Below, one piece after another: positions 26,124 through 34,768 of a stretch of 64,000 nucleotides of DNA. The DNA comes from UBA2991 sp965202995 (GTDB lineage Bacteria; Chloroflexota; Dehalococcoidia; Tepidiformales; Tepidiformaceae). Every line of letters begins with the position of its first letter. Position 1 is the stretch's first letter. The stretch lies in the NCBI GenBank assembly GCA_965202995.1, contig OZ241861.1:1922001-1986000 (forward strand). Reading direction: 5' to 3'. A model generated the notes under the pieces. That model was given only the letters and a program-made list of their open reading frames with translations. It ran no database searches and was not told where the DNA came from. The position numbers and the translations under genes are program-made.

Positions 26124-26599
26124 GCGCCCCCCTCCTCCTGCTCGTGCACGGGCCCAACCTGAACCTGCTCGGCGAGCGCCGCCCCGACGTCTACGGGCAT
26201 GACGGCCTGCCCGCCATCGAGGCCGAGGCGGCCGCGGCGGCCAATGCGCGCGGCGCCACCGTGCTCGGCTTCCAGAGCAACCACGAGGGCGCGATCATCG
26301 ATTTCCTCCATGAGCACCGCCATCGCGCGGCGGGCGTCATCCTCAACGCGGGCGCGCTCACGCACACCTCCGCGGCCCTGCGCGACGCCATCGAGGCCAT
26401 CGCCCCGCCCGTGGTCGAGGTGCACCTTTCGAACGTGCACGCGCGCGAACCCTTCCGCCGCCGCTCGCTCATCGCCGCCGCCTGCGTCGGGCAGGTGGTG
26501 GGGCTGGGGCGCGCGGGCTACGCCGCCGCCGCCGACCTGCTGCTGGACCGCCTGGGCGCGCCCCCGGCGCGGGCGGCGGGCGCTACACTGGCGTCGTGA
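26120..26599 (+). CDS. aroQ: 3-dehydroquinate dehydratase, type II
   Basis: Shikimate pathway enzyme that removes water from 3-dehydroquinate to give 3-dehydroshikimate. The type II signature LVHGPNLNLLGERRPDVYG (about 8-26) includes the catalytic Arg and Tyr; SNHEGAIIDFLHE (about 53-65) and ILNAGALTHTSAALRDAI (about 74-91) with the active-site Asn follow, and then EVHLSNVHAREPFRRRS (about 99-115) with the catalytic His. 159 residues is close to the usual 145-150. The GTG start overlaps the xer stop (GTGA), and its own stop overlaps the pepP GTG. Confidence 0.95.
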   Translation: MSAPLLLLVHGPNLNLLGERRPDVYGHDGLPAIEAEAAAAANARGATVLGFQSNHEGAIIDFLHEHRHRAAGVILNAGALTHTSAALRDAIEAIAPPVVEVHLSNVHAREPFRRRSLIAAACVGQVVGLGRAGYAAAADLLLDRLGAPPARAAGATLAS

Positions 26600-27750
26600 C
26601 GGGCGCGGCCAACGCGGCGGACCGCCTCGCGCGCGTGCGCGGGGCCATTGACGAGGCGGGCCTCGACGGCCTCTGCGCGGCCAGCCCCGTGGACGACGTC
26701 AACCACCGCCATTCGGCCAACCGCCGCTACCTCACGGGCTTCACCGGATCGGCGGGGCACGCCGCCGTCTCCGCCACGGCCGCGGTGCTGGCCGTGGACG
26801 CGCGCTACGCGGCGCAGGCGCGCCGCGAGGCCGAACCGCGCGGCTTCACGGTGCTCGACGTGAGGGGGCCGACGACGGCCTGGCTCCCCGAATTCCTGTC
26901 GGCGGCGGGGCTGGGCGGCAAGCGCCTCGGCCTCTCGCGCGCCGACTTCAGCTACGGCGGTTTCCTCGCCCTGCGGGAGGCGGTGGAGGCCATGCCCGCC
27001 GCCGATCGCCCCGTCCTCGCGCCCGCCCCGCCGCTCGTGGAGCGCCTGCGCGCGCGCAAGGACGCGGACGAGCTGGCGCTCATCGGGGAGGCCATCGCCG
27101 TGGCCGAGCGGGCCTTCCGCGAGGTGCGCGCCGCCTTGGCGCCGGGCGTCACCGAGCGCGAGGTCGCCGCCGCCCTCGACGCCGCCGTGAAGCGGGGAGG
27201 CGCGCGCGGCCTCTCCTTCGAGCCGATCGTGGCCGCGGGCGAGCGCGGGGCCATGCCCCACGCCGACCTCTCCGACCGCGCCATCGCGGCGGGCGAGCCC
27301 GTGGTGGTGGACTGGGGGGCGGAGGTGGACGGCTACTGCAGCGACCTCACGCGCAGCTTCTGGCTGGAGCGGGAGCCGCCGCGCTTCCGCGAGACGTACG
27401 AGGCCGTGCGCGAGGCGCAGCGCGCCGCCGTCGAGGGCGTGGAGGCGGGCATGAGCGGCGCGGACGCCCACGCCATCGCCGCCGGGGCGCTCGAGGCGCG
27501 CGGCCTCGGCCACGCCTTCACCCACGGCCTCGGCCACGGCGTGGGCCTCGACGTGCACGACTACCCGCCCTACCTCGGCCCCTCCTCCGTGGACGTGCTC
27601 GAGGACGGCATGGTCTTCACCGTCGAGCCCGGCGTCTACCTGCCGGGCTGGGGCGGCGTGCGCATCGAGGACATCGTGACGCTGGAGAACGGGCGCGCGC
27701 GCCGGCTCAGCAGCCTCGAATCGGCGCTGCCCGCGGAGGTTGCGTCGTGA
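26596..27750 (+). CDS. pepP: M24-family Xaa-Pro aminopeptidase
   Basis: Cytosolic metallopeptidase that removes an N-terminal residue before proline. An N-terminal creatinase-like domain (residues 1-130) precedes the pita-bread catalytic domain. The metal ligands are visible: Asp in VVVDWGAEVDGYCSDLTRSFWL, His in THGLGHGVGLDVHDYP and two Glu in FTVEPGVYLPGWGGVRIEDI. 384 residues is a normal length. The GTG start overlaps the aroQ stop, and TACACT (26584-26589) sits 6 nt before it, so an internal leaderless promoter may add to operon transcription. Confidence 0.92.
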   Translation: MTGAANAADRLARVRGAIDEAGLDGLCAASPVDDVNHRHSANRRYLTGFTGSAGHAAVSATAAVLAVDARYAAQARREAEPRGFTVLDVRGPTTAWLPEFLSAAGLGGKRLGLSRADFSYGGFLALREAVEAMPAADRPVLAPAPPLVERLRARKDADELALIGEAIAVAERAFREVRAALAPGVTEREVAAALDAAVKRGGARGLSFEPIVAAGERGAMPHADLSDRAIAAGEPVVVDWGAEVDGYCSDLTRSFWLEREPPRFRETYEAVREAQRAAVEGVEAGMSGADAHAIAAGALEARGLGHAFTHGLGHGVGLDVHDYPPYLGPSSVDVLEDGMVFTVEPGVYLPGWGGVRIEDIVTLENGRARRLSSLESALPAEVAS

Positions 27751-28313
27751 GCCAGATCTCCACCGGCGACCTGCGCCGCGGCGTCACCATCGAGCTGAAC
27801 GACAAGCTGTACGCGGTGCTCTCCTACGAGCACGTGAAGATGGGCCGCGGCTCCGCGCAGGTGCGCATGAAGCTGCGCGACGTGCGCAGCGGCGCCATCA
27901 TCGAGCACACGGTGCAGGCGGGGACGCGCTTCGACCGCGCGCGCGTGGAGCGCCGCGACATGCAGTACCTCTACTCCGACGGCGAGATTTACCACTTCAT
28001 GAACACGGAGACGTTCGACCAGATTCCGGTGGACGCGGCCAAGGTGGGCGAGGCCGCGCGCTTCCTGACGGAGAACGCCACCTGCGAGCTGGCCCTCTAC
28101 GGCGAGGAGGTGATCGCGGTGGAGCTGCCGGGTTCCGTGGCCCTGCGGGTGGCGTCCACCGAGCCGGGCGTGAAGGGCGACACGGCGCAGGGCGGGGCCA
28201 AGCCCGCCACGCTGGAGACGGGCCTCGTCGTGAGCGTGCCCCTCTTCATCGGCGAGGGCGAGACCATCCGCGTGAACACCGAGACCGGCGAGTACATCGA
28301 GCGGGCGGGCTAG
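27747..28313 (+). CDS. efp: Elongation factor P
   Basis: Binds stalled ribosomes and helps form bonds within proline runs. All three beta-barrel domains are present: KOW-like domain I (residues 1-63), domain II (about 67-125) and domain III ending GETIRVNTETGEYIERAG. The tip loop reads HVKMGRGSAQV, so the residue at the peptidyl-transferase end is Arg34 rather than the Lys of Escherichia coli. This might mean no modification or a different one; no EarP or EpmA-like gene is in the window. GTG start overlapping the pepP stop. Confidence 0.96.
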   Translation: MSQISTGDLRRGVTIELNDKLYAVLSYEHVKMGRGSAQVRMKLRDVRSGAIIEHTVQAGTRFDRARVERRDMQYLYSDGEIYHFMNTETFDQIPVDAAKVGEAARFLTENATCELALYGEEVIAVELPGSVALRVASTEPGVKGDTAQGGAKPATLETGLVVSVPLFIGEGETIRVNTETGEYIERAG

Positions 28314-29491
28314 TGGAGCCGATCCGCGTCTCCCAGCTGGTCTACCTGCTCCGCGACATGCTGGAGGGGAGCGAGCTGCTCTCCGATCTGTGGGTCACGG
28401 GCGAGGTGGCGGACGCCGTGCGCTCGCGCCCGGGCCACCGCTACTTCTCGCTGCGCGACGGCGAGGGGATGCTGCGCTGCGTGCTCTTCCGCGACGACAT
28501 GCCGGAGGCCGCGGAGGTTCCGAACGGGGAGCGCATCCTCGCGCACGGGCGCGTGAGCGTGTACCCGCGGCGGGGCGACCTGCAGTTCATCTGCGATTTC
28601 TTCCGGCCCGAGGGCGTGGGCATCGAGGCCGCGCGCCTGGAGCAGCTGCGCGAGCGCCTCGAGCGCGAGGGGCTGTTCGACCCCTCGCGCAAGCGCCCCC
28701 TGCCCGCCTACCCCCGCCGCATCGGCGTGGTCACCTCCACGAGCGGCGCGGCCATCCGCGACGTGCGCGACGTGCTGGCGCGGCGCTGGCCGCTGGCGGA
28801 GATGGTGGTGGCGCCCGCGGCGGTGCAGGGCGAACGGGCCCCGGCGGCCATCGTCGCGGCCCTGCGCGCGCTGGCCGCCGACGAGACGCTGGACCTCGCG
28901 CTGGTGGTGCGCGGCGGGGGCAGCGCCGACGACCTCTCCGCCTTCAACGACGAGGGCGTGGTGCGCGCCGTCTTCGGCTTCCCCGCGCCGGTGGTGACCG
29001 GCATCGGGCACGAGACGGACTCGACGCTGGCCGATTTCGCCGCCGACGTGCGCGCGCCCACGCCCAGCGCCGCCGCCGAACGCGCCGCGCCCGACGCCGG
29101 CGAGGTGCTGGCGCGGCTGGAGTCCACGCAGCGCACGATGGCCCTGCGCGCGCGCGGGCGCATCCGCGAGGGCGCGGCGCGCCTGCGCGACCTGTCGGCG
29201 GGGCTGCGCCACGCGGCCCCCAGCCCGGCCCGCGCCGCCGAGCGCGTGACGGCCGCGGGCGAGCGCGTGCGCAACGCCCTGCGCGCGCGTCTCGCCGCCG
29301 AGCGCGCGGCGCTCGACCACGCCGCCGTGCGCGTGGCCGCGCTCGATCCGGCCACCACGCTGGCGCGCGGCTACGCCGTCGTGGAGCGCCTCGACCGCCG
29401 CCGCGTGGTGCGCCGCGTGGCCGACGCGCCGGGCGGCGCGCGCCTCGCCGTCTCCGTCAGCGACGGCGCCTTCTGGGCGGAGGTGAGCTGA
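28313..29491 (+). CDS. xseA: Exodeoxyribonuclease VII large subunit
   Basis: Catalytic subunit of the single-strand-specific exonuclease VII. An N-terminal OB-fold (LLSDLWVTGEVADAV through LQFICDFFRPEG, residues about 22-100) precedes the nuclease domain with RIGVVTSTSGAAIRD (about 137-151), LVVRGGGSADDLSAFND (about 200-216) and VVTGIGHETDSTLADFAADVRAPTP (about 227-251). The C-terminal 140 residues are Ala/Arg-rich helix, shorter than in Escherichia coli. GTG start shares a base with the efp stop (TAGTG). Confidence 0.95.
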   Translation: MEPIRVSQLVYLLRDMLEGSELLSDLWVTGEVADAVRSRPGHRYFSLRDGEGMLRCVLFRDDMPEAAEVPNGERILAHGRVSVYPRRGDLQFICDFFRPEGVGIEAARLEQLRERLEREGLFDPSRKRPLPAYPRRIGVVTSTSGAAIRDVRDVLARRWPLAEMVVAPAAVQGERAPAAIVAALRALAADETLDLALVVRGGGSADDLSAFNDEGVVRAVFGFPAPVVTGIGHETDSTLADFAADVRAPTPSAAAERAAPDAGEVLARLESTQRTMALRARGRIREGAARLRDLSAGLRHAAPSPARAAERVTAAGERVRNALRARLAAERAALDHAAVRVAALDPATTLARGYAVVERLDRRRVVRRVADAPGGARLAVSVSDGAFWAEVS

Positions 29492-29769
29492 TGGTGGAGC
29501 CGTCCTTCGAGGAGCTGGCGGCGCAGCTCGAGGAGCGCGCGCGCGCGCTGGAGGAGGGCAACATCCCCCTCGAACGGGCCATCGCCGTCTACGAGGAGGG
29601 CGCGGCGCTCGTCGAGCGGCTGCGCGGGATGCTGGACGACGCCGATCTGCGCGTGCAGCGCCTGCAGGGCGCGTTCGCCGAGGGCTCCGCCTTCCGCGAG
29701 GAGCTCGAGCCGTACGACGAGCTGGCCGCTCCCGTCGATGCGGACGACGGCGGCGGCCTCGCGCCGTGA
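29491..29769 (+). CDS. xseB: Exodeoxyribonuclease VII small subunit
   Basis: Small helical subunit that binds the XseA coiled coil. The standard signature SFEEALxxLExxxxxLExGxxxLExxxxxYExG appears here as SFEELAAQLEERARALEEG...LERAIAVYEEGAALVERLR. At 92 residues it is a little longer than usual because of an acidic C-terminal tail. ATG overlaps the xseA stop (TGATG). Confidence 0.93.
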   Translation: MVEPSFEELAAQLEERARALEEGNIPLERAIAVYEEGAALVERLRGMLDDADLRVQRLQGAFAEGSAFREELEPYDELAAPVDADDGGGLAP

Positions 29770-30542
29770 ACCGGCCCCTGCGCCTCGCCTGGCTGACCAC
29801 GGGCCGCGGCCCCGGCTCCCTCGGCGCGCTGGAGACGCTGTTCGCGGCCATCGACGGCGGCCTGCCGGTGGATCTGGCCGTCGCCTTCTGCAACCGCGAG
29901 CGGGGCGAGTTCGCGGCCACCGACCGCCTGCTCGGCCTGCTCGACGGGCGCGGCGTACCCGTGGAGACGCTCTCGTCCGGGCGCTTCCGCGAGGCGCGCG
30001 GGGGCGAGCGCTCCCGTCCCGGCGAGCCGCTGCCGGCGTGGCGGCGCGCCTTCGACGAGGCCGCCGCCGAACGCCTCGCCGCCCACCGCTTCGACCTCGC
30101 CGTCATGTTCGGCTACCTGCTCATCGCCACGGAGCCGCTCCACGGGCGCTTCCCCATCGTCAACGACCATCCCGCCGCGCCCGACGGCCCGACGGGCACG
30201 TACCATCGCGTTATCGCCGAGCTCATCGCCGCGGGGGCGCGCGAGTCGGGCTGCACGTACCACCTCGTGACGGGCGACCTCGACCGCGGCCCCGTGCTCA
30301 GCTTCTGCCGCTACGCCATCCCCGCCGGTCCCGCCGCGCCGGTCCCGCCGGACCCGGGGCGCGCGGCCATCGAGGCGCTGCCGCGCTACGCGGAGATCCG
30401 CGCCTTGGGCGTGGCCCGCGAGCGCCCCCTGCTGGTGGAGACGCTGCGCGCCGTGCAGGCGGGCCGTCTGGCCGTGCCGCCCGCGCGCGCGCTGGACCTC
30501 ACCGCCGAGGTGGAGGCCGCGCTGGCCGCGGGCGGCGTATAG
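29766..30542 (+). CDS. PurN-like formyltransferase-domain protein (258 aa)
   Basis: Formyltransferase (GART) fold. FDLAVMFGYLLI (about 107-118) is followed by IVNDHPAAPDGPTGTYH (about 128-144), which keeps the catalytic Asn and His of PurN (NIHPS) with a changed spacer, and by GCTYHLVTGDLDRGPVL (about 160-176) with the conserved Asp. It may be a diverged glycinamide ribonucleotide formyltransferase or a formyltransferase for another amine. GTG start overlaps the xseB stop, placing it last in the translationally coupled chain from xer. The C-terminal 60 residues are not typical of PurN. Confidence 0.75.
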   Translation: MNRPLRLAWLTTGRGPGSLGALETLFAAIDGGLPVDLAVAFCNRERGEFAATDRLLGLLDGRGVPVETLSSGRFREARGGERSRPGEPLPAWRRAFDEAAAERLAAHRFDLAVMFGYLLIATEPLHGRFPIVNDHPAAPDGPTGTYHRVIAELIAAGARESGCTYHLVTGDLDRGPVLSFCRYAIPAGPAAPVPPDPGRAAIEALPRYAEIRALGVARERPLLVETLRAVQAGRLAVPPARALDLTAEVEAALAAGGV

Positions 30543-30550
30543 TGCGGCGC

Positions 30551-30916
30551 ATGGCCGAGACCCTGCCCGCGGCGCTGGCCTGCCCCGACTGCGCCGCCCT
30601 CCGCGACGCCGACGACAACTTCTGCCGCCGCTGCGGCCTTTCGCTCGCCGCCGGGCGGCTGCCGGTGGCGCGGCGGACCGTGGCCGTCGCGTTCCCGCGC
30701 CCGTCCCTGCCCGCGCCCGTGAAGCGCGCCGCCGTCATCGCCGCCACGGGGGCCGCGCTGCGCATCGGGGCGGGCATCGCGGGCAGGCTGCTGGCGCGCC
30801 GCGCCGCGCCTTCCGCCGTGAAAGCGCCCGCCCGCCGCCCGCGCTCCGGGCCCGGGCGCGCGACGGTGGTGAGCGAGGCGCTCTTCGTGCGGCGCATCTG
30901 GTTCGAACGCGACTGA
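30551..30916 (+). CDS. Zinc-ribbon membrane-associated protein (121 aa)
   Basis: Begins with a four-Cys zinc ribbon (CPDC...FCRRCG, about residues 11-31), then a basic segment and a small hydrophobic Ala/Gly stretch (about 62-80) that may dip into the membrane, and a basic C-terminus. Function unknown. TATAGT (30538-30543), the best -10 match to consensus in the window, lies 7 nt before the ATG and overlaps the end of the PurN-like gene. The start is therefore well supported, and the gene is probably transcribed on its own as well as by read-through. Confidence 0.75.
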   Translation: MAETLPAALACPDCAALRDADDNFCRRCGLSLAAGRLPVARRTVAVAFPRPSLPAPVKRAAVIAATGAALRIGAGIAGRLLARRAAPSAVKAPARRPRSGPGRATVVSEALFVRRIWFERD

Positions 30917-30919
30917 GCG

Positions 30920-31306
30920 GTGCGCGTCCGCGAGCCGATGGTCATCCACTACGTGCGGGACATGGGGCGCGCCCGCGCCTTCTACGGCGGCGCGCCGGGG
31001 CTGGCGGACGAGCCCACGCCGGGCTCCGGCTCGCCGGGCTGGCACACGTTCCGCCGCGACGGCCTCATCGTGGCGCCGCACGGCCTCCCCGCGGGGGAGG
31101 CCGCCGAGGGGCCGCTGCCGCACGCCGGGCTCAACCCGCGGGTGGACGACCTCGACGGGGCGCTGGCCGAGCCGCGGGCCGCGGGCGGCGCCGTGCACGC
31201 CATCCACGAGGCGGGCGGCGGCGTTCCCGTGCGCGTGGCCGAGGCGGCCGATCCCGACGGCAACGGCTTCGAGCTGCGCCAGCCCGTCGCGGGCGAGGAG
31301 CGGTAG
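30920..31306 (+). CDS. VOC/glyoxalase-like protein (128 aa)
   Basis: Short VOC-fold protein: HYVRDMGRARAFYGGAPG at the N-terminus and GGVPVRVAEAADPDGNGFELRQP at the end, the classic strand-turn with DPDGNxxEL. It starts at a GTG three bases after the previous stop. Metal ligands would be His10, a middle His and the Glu in FELRQP. Substrate unknown; resistance or isomerase-like roles are both possible. Confidence 0.8.
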   Translation: MRVREPMVIHYVRDMGRARAFYGGAPGLADEPTPGSGSPGWHTFRRDGLIVAPHGLPAGEAAEGPLPHAGLNPRVDDLDGALAEPRAAGGAVHAIHEAGGGVPVRVAEAADPDGNGFELRQPVAGEER

Positions 31307-31309
31307 GCC

Positions 31310-32125
31310 GTGTTCCACACCATCGGGCACACCATCGAGCTGATGAAGATGAGCTGGCGCGTGCTCATGCTGGACCGCGAGCTCATCCTGTTCCCGCTGA
31401 TGGCGGGCGCGACGCTCGTCGTCATGGCCGTCATCGGCGTGCTCACCGGCTCGGCGGAGGCCGTGGCCACCGAGCGGGAGCAGCTGGGCGGGCGCGACTT
31501 GGTGGTCGCCGTGGTGCTGGCCTTCTGTTCCACGTCCATCGTCGTCTTCTTCAACGCGGCGCTCGTGGCGGCGGCCATGGAGCGGCTGCGCGGGGGCGAC
31601 CCCAACGTCGTCTCCGGGCTGCGGGCCGCGACCGCGCGCCTGCCGCAAATCCTCGCGTGGGCGCTGATCGCGGCGGTGGTGGCGGTGCTGCTGCGGGCGC
31701 TGCGGGAACGGGGCGGCATCGGCGGCGCGATCGCCTCGGCCATCGGCGGCATGGCTTGGGATTTCGCGACGTTCCTCGTCGTGCCCGTGCTGGTCGCGGA
31801 GGGCGTGGGCCCCATCGAGGCGATCCGGCGCTCGGCCTCGCTCCTGCGCCGCACCTGGGGGCGGCAGGTGGCCGCCAGCTTCGGGTTCACCATCGTGGTG
31901 CTCGTCGCGGGCGGCGCGGCGGTGCTCATCGCCTTCCTGCTCTACCTCGTCCACCCCGTGCTCGGCATCGGCGTCGGCGTCCCGCTGGTGGCGCTGGCGA
32001 TCGGCGTGGTCACGGCCCTCGAGGGCATCTTCCGCGCGGCGCTCTACGACCATGCGCTGGGGCAGGAGCCGCACGGCTTCGACCGCGCCACGCTGGCGGG
32101 GGCCTGGCAGCCGCGCGGGGCGTAG
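31310..32125 (+). CDS. Polytopic membrane protein, DUF6159-like (271 aa)
   Basis: Integral membrane protein with about five or six hydrophobic segments (near residues 25-45, 60-85, 105-125, 145-165, 190-215 and 220-245). The pattern SWRVLMLDRELILFPLMAG and EAIRRSASLLRRTWGRQ matches the family often annotated as DUF6159 or glycerophosphodiester-phosphodiesterase membrane-domain-like, with no known activity. It begins with GTG three bases after the VOC stop and is probably in the same transcript. Confidence 0.75.
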   Translation: MFHTIGHTIELMKMSWRVLMLDRELILFPLMAGATLVVMAVIGVLTGSAEAVATEREQLGGRDLVVAVVLAFCSTSIVVFFNAALVAAAMERLRGGDPNVVSGLRAATARLPQILAWALIAAVVAVLLRALRERGGIGGAIASAIGGMAWDFATFLVVPVLVAEGVGPIEAIRRSASLLRRTWGRQVAASFGFTIVVLVAGGAAVLIAFLLYLVHPVLGIGVGVPLVALAIGVVTALEGIFRAALYDHALGQEPHGFDRATLAGAWQPRGA

Positions 32126-32179
32126 CGCGGTGCGCGCCCCGCCCCGTAGGATCGCGCCAGCCCACATCGGAGCCGCGCC

Positions 32180-32890
32180 ATGGACCGCCTCACCGACGAA
32201 CAGCTGGACGCGCTGCGCGCCTGGCCCTCGCCCGCCATCTCCAACGCCATCGAGACCTTCAACGCGCGCGCCCGCAACGCCGGCGTCATGAGTCCCGACA
32301 TCCGCTGCCATTTCCCGGAGATGCGCCCCATCGTGGGCTACGCCGTCACCTGCACCATCCGCGCCAGCGCGCCGCCCGACCAGGACCCCGAGGCGAACGT
32401 CTCGCGCGGGGAGTGGTACGAGCACATCGAGTCCGTGCCCGCGCCCCGCATCGTGGTGGTGAAGGACCTCGACCAGCCGCCCGTGGGCTCGTTCTGGGGC
32501 GAGGTGAACGCCAACATCCACCGCGCCTTCGGCTGCGTGGGCGTCGTCACCGACGGCGGCGTGCGGGACATGGAGGAGGTGCGCGCGCTGGGCTTCCAGT
32601 TCCTGGCGAGGGAGGTGCTCGTCTCCCACGCGTACGTGCATCAGGTCGAGGTGGGCGTTCCCGTGACCGTGGGCGGGCTCACGGTGAGACCGGGCGACCT
32701 GCTCCACGCCGACCTGCACGGCTGCATCGCCATCCCCCGCGACATCGCCGCGGAGGTGCCCGCCGCCGCGCAATTGGTGGAGGACCGCGAGCGCGTCGTG
32801 ATCGACTACGCGCAATCGCCGGGGTTCACGCGCGAGGGGCTGCTGGAGCGCTTCCGCGGGGGCTTCACGCGCCCGCGCGAGGAGCCCTAG
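32180..32890 (+). CDS. RraA-family protein, aldolase-like (236 aa)
   Basis: Member of the RraA / 4-hydroxy-4-methyl-2-oxoglutarate aldolase family. The central signature GVVTDGGVRDMEEVRALGF (about 117-135) with the catalytic Arg and metal-binding Asp is intact, followed by PGDLLHADLHGCIAIP. In Chloroflexota and actinobacteria such proteins are mostly aldolases or decarboxylases acting on 2-oxo acids, not RNase E regulators. A TAGGAT hexamer at 32147-32152 and a GGAG site give it its own promoter with a short leader. Confidence 0.87.
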   Translation: MDRLTDEQLDALRAWPSPAISNAIETFNARARNAGVMSPDIRCHFPEMRPIVGYAVTCTIRASAPPDQDPEANVSRGEWYEHIESVPAPRIVVVKDLDQPPVGSFWGEVNANIHRAFGCVGVVTDGGVRDMEEVRALGFQFLAREVLVSHAYVHQVEVGVPVTVGGLTVRPGDLLHADLHGCIAIPRDIAAEVPAAAQLVEDRERVVIDYAQSPGFTREGLLERFRGGFTRPREEP

Positions 32891-32912
32891 CCGCGCGGCG
32901 GGAGGGCGGCGC
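32889..32912. repeat. 24-bp direct repeat, left copy
   Basis: These 24 bases are identical to 36663-36686. The two copies frame the two arylsulfotransferase-like genes exactly. The right copy encodes the last residues (AALPPRG) and part of the stop of the hydroxyacid dehydrogenase; the left copy lies directly after the rraA stop. Confidence 0.8.
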
Positions 32913-34729
32913 TACCGCTCCCCGACGGCGATCCAGTAGCGCTGGCCCGCGGTGAGGGCGGAGAGGGTGTTCGTGGCGGAGGGGAGCGGCGAGTCGGGGA
33001 AGAAGCCGCGCCAGGAGCGCGATTCCGCGTCCCGCGCCCAGACGCTGAAGATCGTCCCGACGCCCTCGGTCGCGCTCGCCACGGATGCGCCATCGGGGCC
33101 GCGCCAGACGATGCGGTTCCACCCCGGTTCGAGGTCATCCAGGCGGCGGGCGGGCCGCCATTCCAGCGCGTCCGGCGGCAGGGGCCAGGGCCTGGTCGCG
33201 AGCACGCGGGCGCCATCGGCGATCACGATCGAAAGCAGCTCCTCGCCCGTCCGCGGGTTCACTTCGGTGATCGATTCGTCGGGTGGAAGCCCGATTTCGG
33301 GATCGTCGTCGAGTAACGCCCGCCCCCAACCGACCAGCCAGTTGCCGTTCTCCAGCAGTGCAACGTGTCCCTGCGAATATCCCAGTCGGTTGAAGGCTCC
33401 ATGGAGGGAATGGTGGCGCACGAACGTAGCCGAGCCGGTTTCGGGATCGAGCGCGTACTCCACCACCCGGCTGAAGACGCCGCTCGCGCGGGTGCTCGCC
33501 CCGGTCTCCGGATCGACGAGGCAATACACGCCGTTGTCGAAGAGGATGAGGTTCCCGTCCGGCCCGATGCGCGCGGCGTGTTGCCCGCAGAACTCCCCAT
33601 GGGGATCTTCCACGATCCTGAGGGGAGCCGGGGCTCCGCTGGCGATCCACTCCGCGGCGACGCGGTTGCTCTTGCCCAAGAGCCAGACGACATCCCCGGA
33701 CGTCCCGTCGATTCTGAGCACCTGTGAGCATCCGCGGAACGAGGCGATGATGTCCCCATCGACGATCTCCAGTGAATTCACATGTGCGTAGTCGCGCGGG
33801 AAGCGATGCTGCGTACAGTCTTTCGTCACGGCCAGGTGGTCCCAGGAATTCCAGAGGAAAACCTGTTCCCGGTCCGGGGTGATTTCCTGGATGACCGAGT
33901 CTTCCGTGCCCTCGGTCGTGCCGTAGGCGTTGCCGTCCGGGTCGCGAAGGGAGCTGAAATCCCGCTGGGCTGGCTCGTAGGCCAGCAGGACGTAGTTGCC
34001 GTTCGGCTTGATGATGAAATCGTGAACGGTCGTGTGCGTAAGCGGAGGGACGACCCGTACGACGTCCACTGCGCGCAGATCCCAGTCGAGCACCACGACT
34101 TCGAAAGAGGCAAGTTCGACGCCCCTGAATGTGGGAATGGATTCGACTCGACGGAAGTACGAATACGGATAGCGGCCATCGGGATGGTATTTGAAGTGCC
34201 TGCTGGGGGCGCTGGTCCCGTAGTGGAATCGCGGGACGCCGTTGGTATCCAGAATCGCGATGTAGTCGTGGTTCGGGGATGCCAGGATGAGCATGTCCGA
34301 GGCATCCGGTGATTTGCGCGCCGTGATGGTGGGAAAGTCGTCCGGCAGGCAGTGGACGGTGTAGACGGCGCTCCCGCCCCCGTCGCTCTCGAGTTTGACG
34401 ACGACGTCGCTGTCTCCATGCAACTCCCGCAGAACGATGCGCGCGTTCTGGCTCGTATGGCGAACGCCGTTGACCGTGACCCGCGTCTCCGGATCGGCGG
34501 CGGAGAGGGTGAGCGTCAGGGCGCCCCCGCCACAGCCCACAGCGTAGTGATGCGTGTGGGGGTCGAAGGGCGGATACATCTCTCGCCCCTCGCCCGTCGC
34601 CGTGAGGTCGCGCAACGTCGGGGCGGGAGTGGGGGTTTGCGCGAAGGTGGGCGAGGCGACTGCCAGCGCGCCGGCCAGCAGGACCAGGCAGGCGAGGGGA
34701 ATCCGGATACGGGACGGCGGGACGCTCAT
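32912..34729 (-). CDS. Secreted arylsulfotransferase-like protein, copy A (605 aa)
   Basis: Signal peptide 1-31 ending FAQ. Residues about 38-125 resemble a cadherin-like beta-sandwich (LRDLTATGEG...YAVGCGGGALTLTLSA). Residues about 135-510 match the arylsulfotransferase (ASST) propeller: repeated strands, and FCGQHAARIGPDGNLILFDNG near 380-400 with His384 as the candidate acceptor of sulfate. The last 80 residues (WNRIVWRGPD...VWARD...NTLSALTAGQRYW) are a separate module shared with the LRR protein at 1-9 kb. A longer frame starts at 34765, but TATGCT (34743-34738) lies 8 nt before ATG 34729, so I chose that. The enzyme would move sulfuryl groups between phenolic compounds outside the cell. 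Confidence 0.85.
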   Translation of the reverse strand: MSVPPSRIRIPLACLVLLAGALAVASPTFAQTPTPAPTLRDLTATGEGREMYPPFDPHTHHYAVGCGGGALTLTLSAADPETRVTVNGVRHTSQNARIVLRELHGDSDVVVKLESDGGGSAVYTVHCLPDDFPTITARKSPDASDMLILASPNHDYIAILDTNGVPRFHYGTSAPSRHFKYHPDGRYPYSYFRRVESIPTFRGVELASFEVVVLDWDLRAVDVVRVVPPLTHTTVHDFIIKPNGNYVLLAYEPAQRDFSSLRDPDGNAYGTTEGTEDSVIQEITPDREQVFLWNSWDHLAVTKDCTQHRFPRDYAHVNSLEIVDGDIIASFRGCSQVLRIDGTSGDVVWLLGKSNRVAAEWIASGAPAPLRIVEDPHGEFCGQHAARIGPDGNLILFDNGVYCLVDPETGASTRASGVFSRVVEYALDPETGSATFVRHHSLHGAFNRLGYSQGHVALLENGNWLVGWGRALLDDDPEIGLPPDESITEVNPRTGEELLSIVIADGARVLATRPWPLPPDALEWRPARRLDDLEPGWNRIVWRGPDGASVASATEGVGTIFSVWARDAESRSWRGFFPDSPLPSATNTLSALTAGQRYWIAVGER

Positions 34730-34768
34730 GCGCTGGCAGCATACGGTGGCCCGTGCGTGTGGCAAGCG

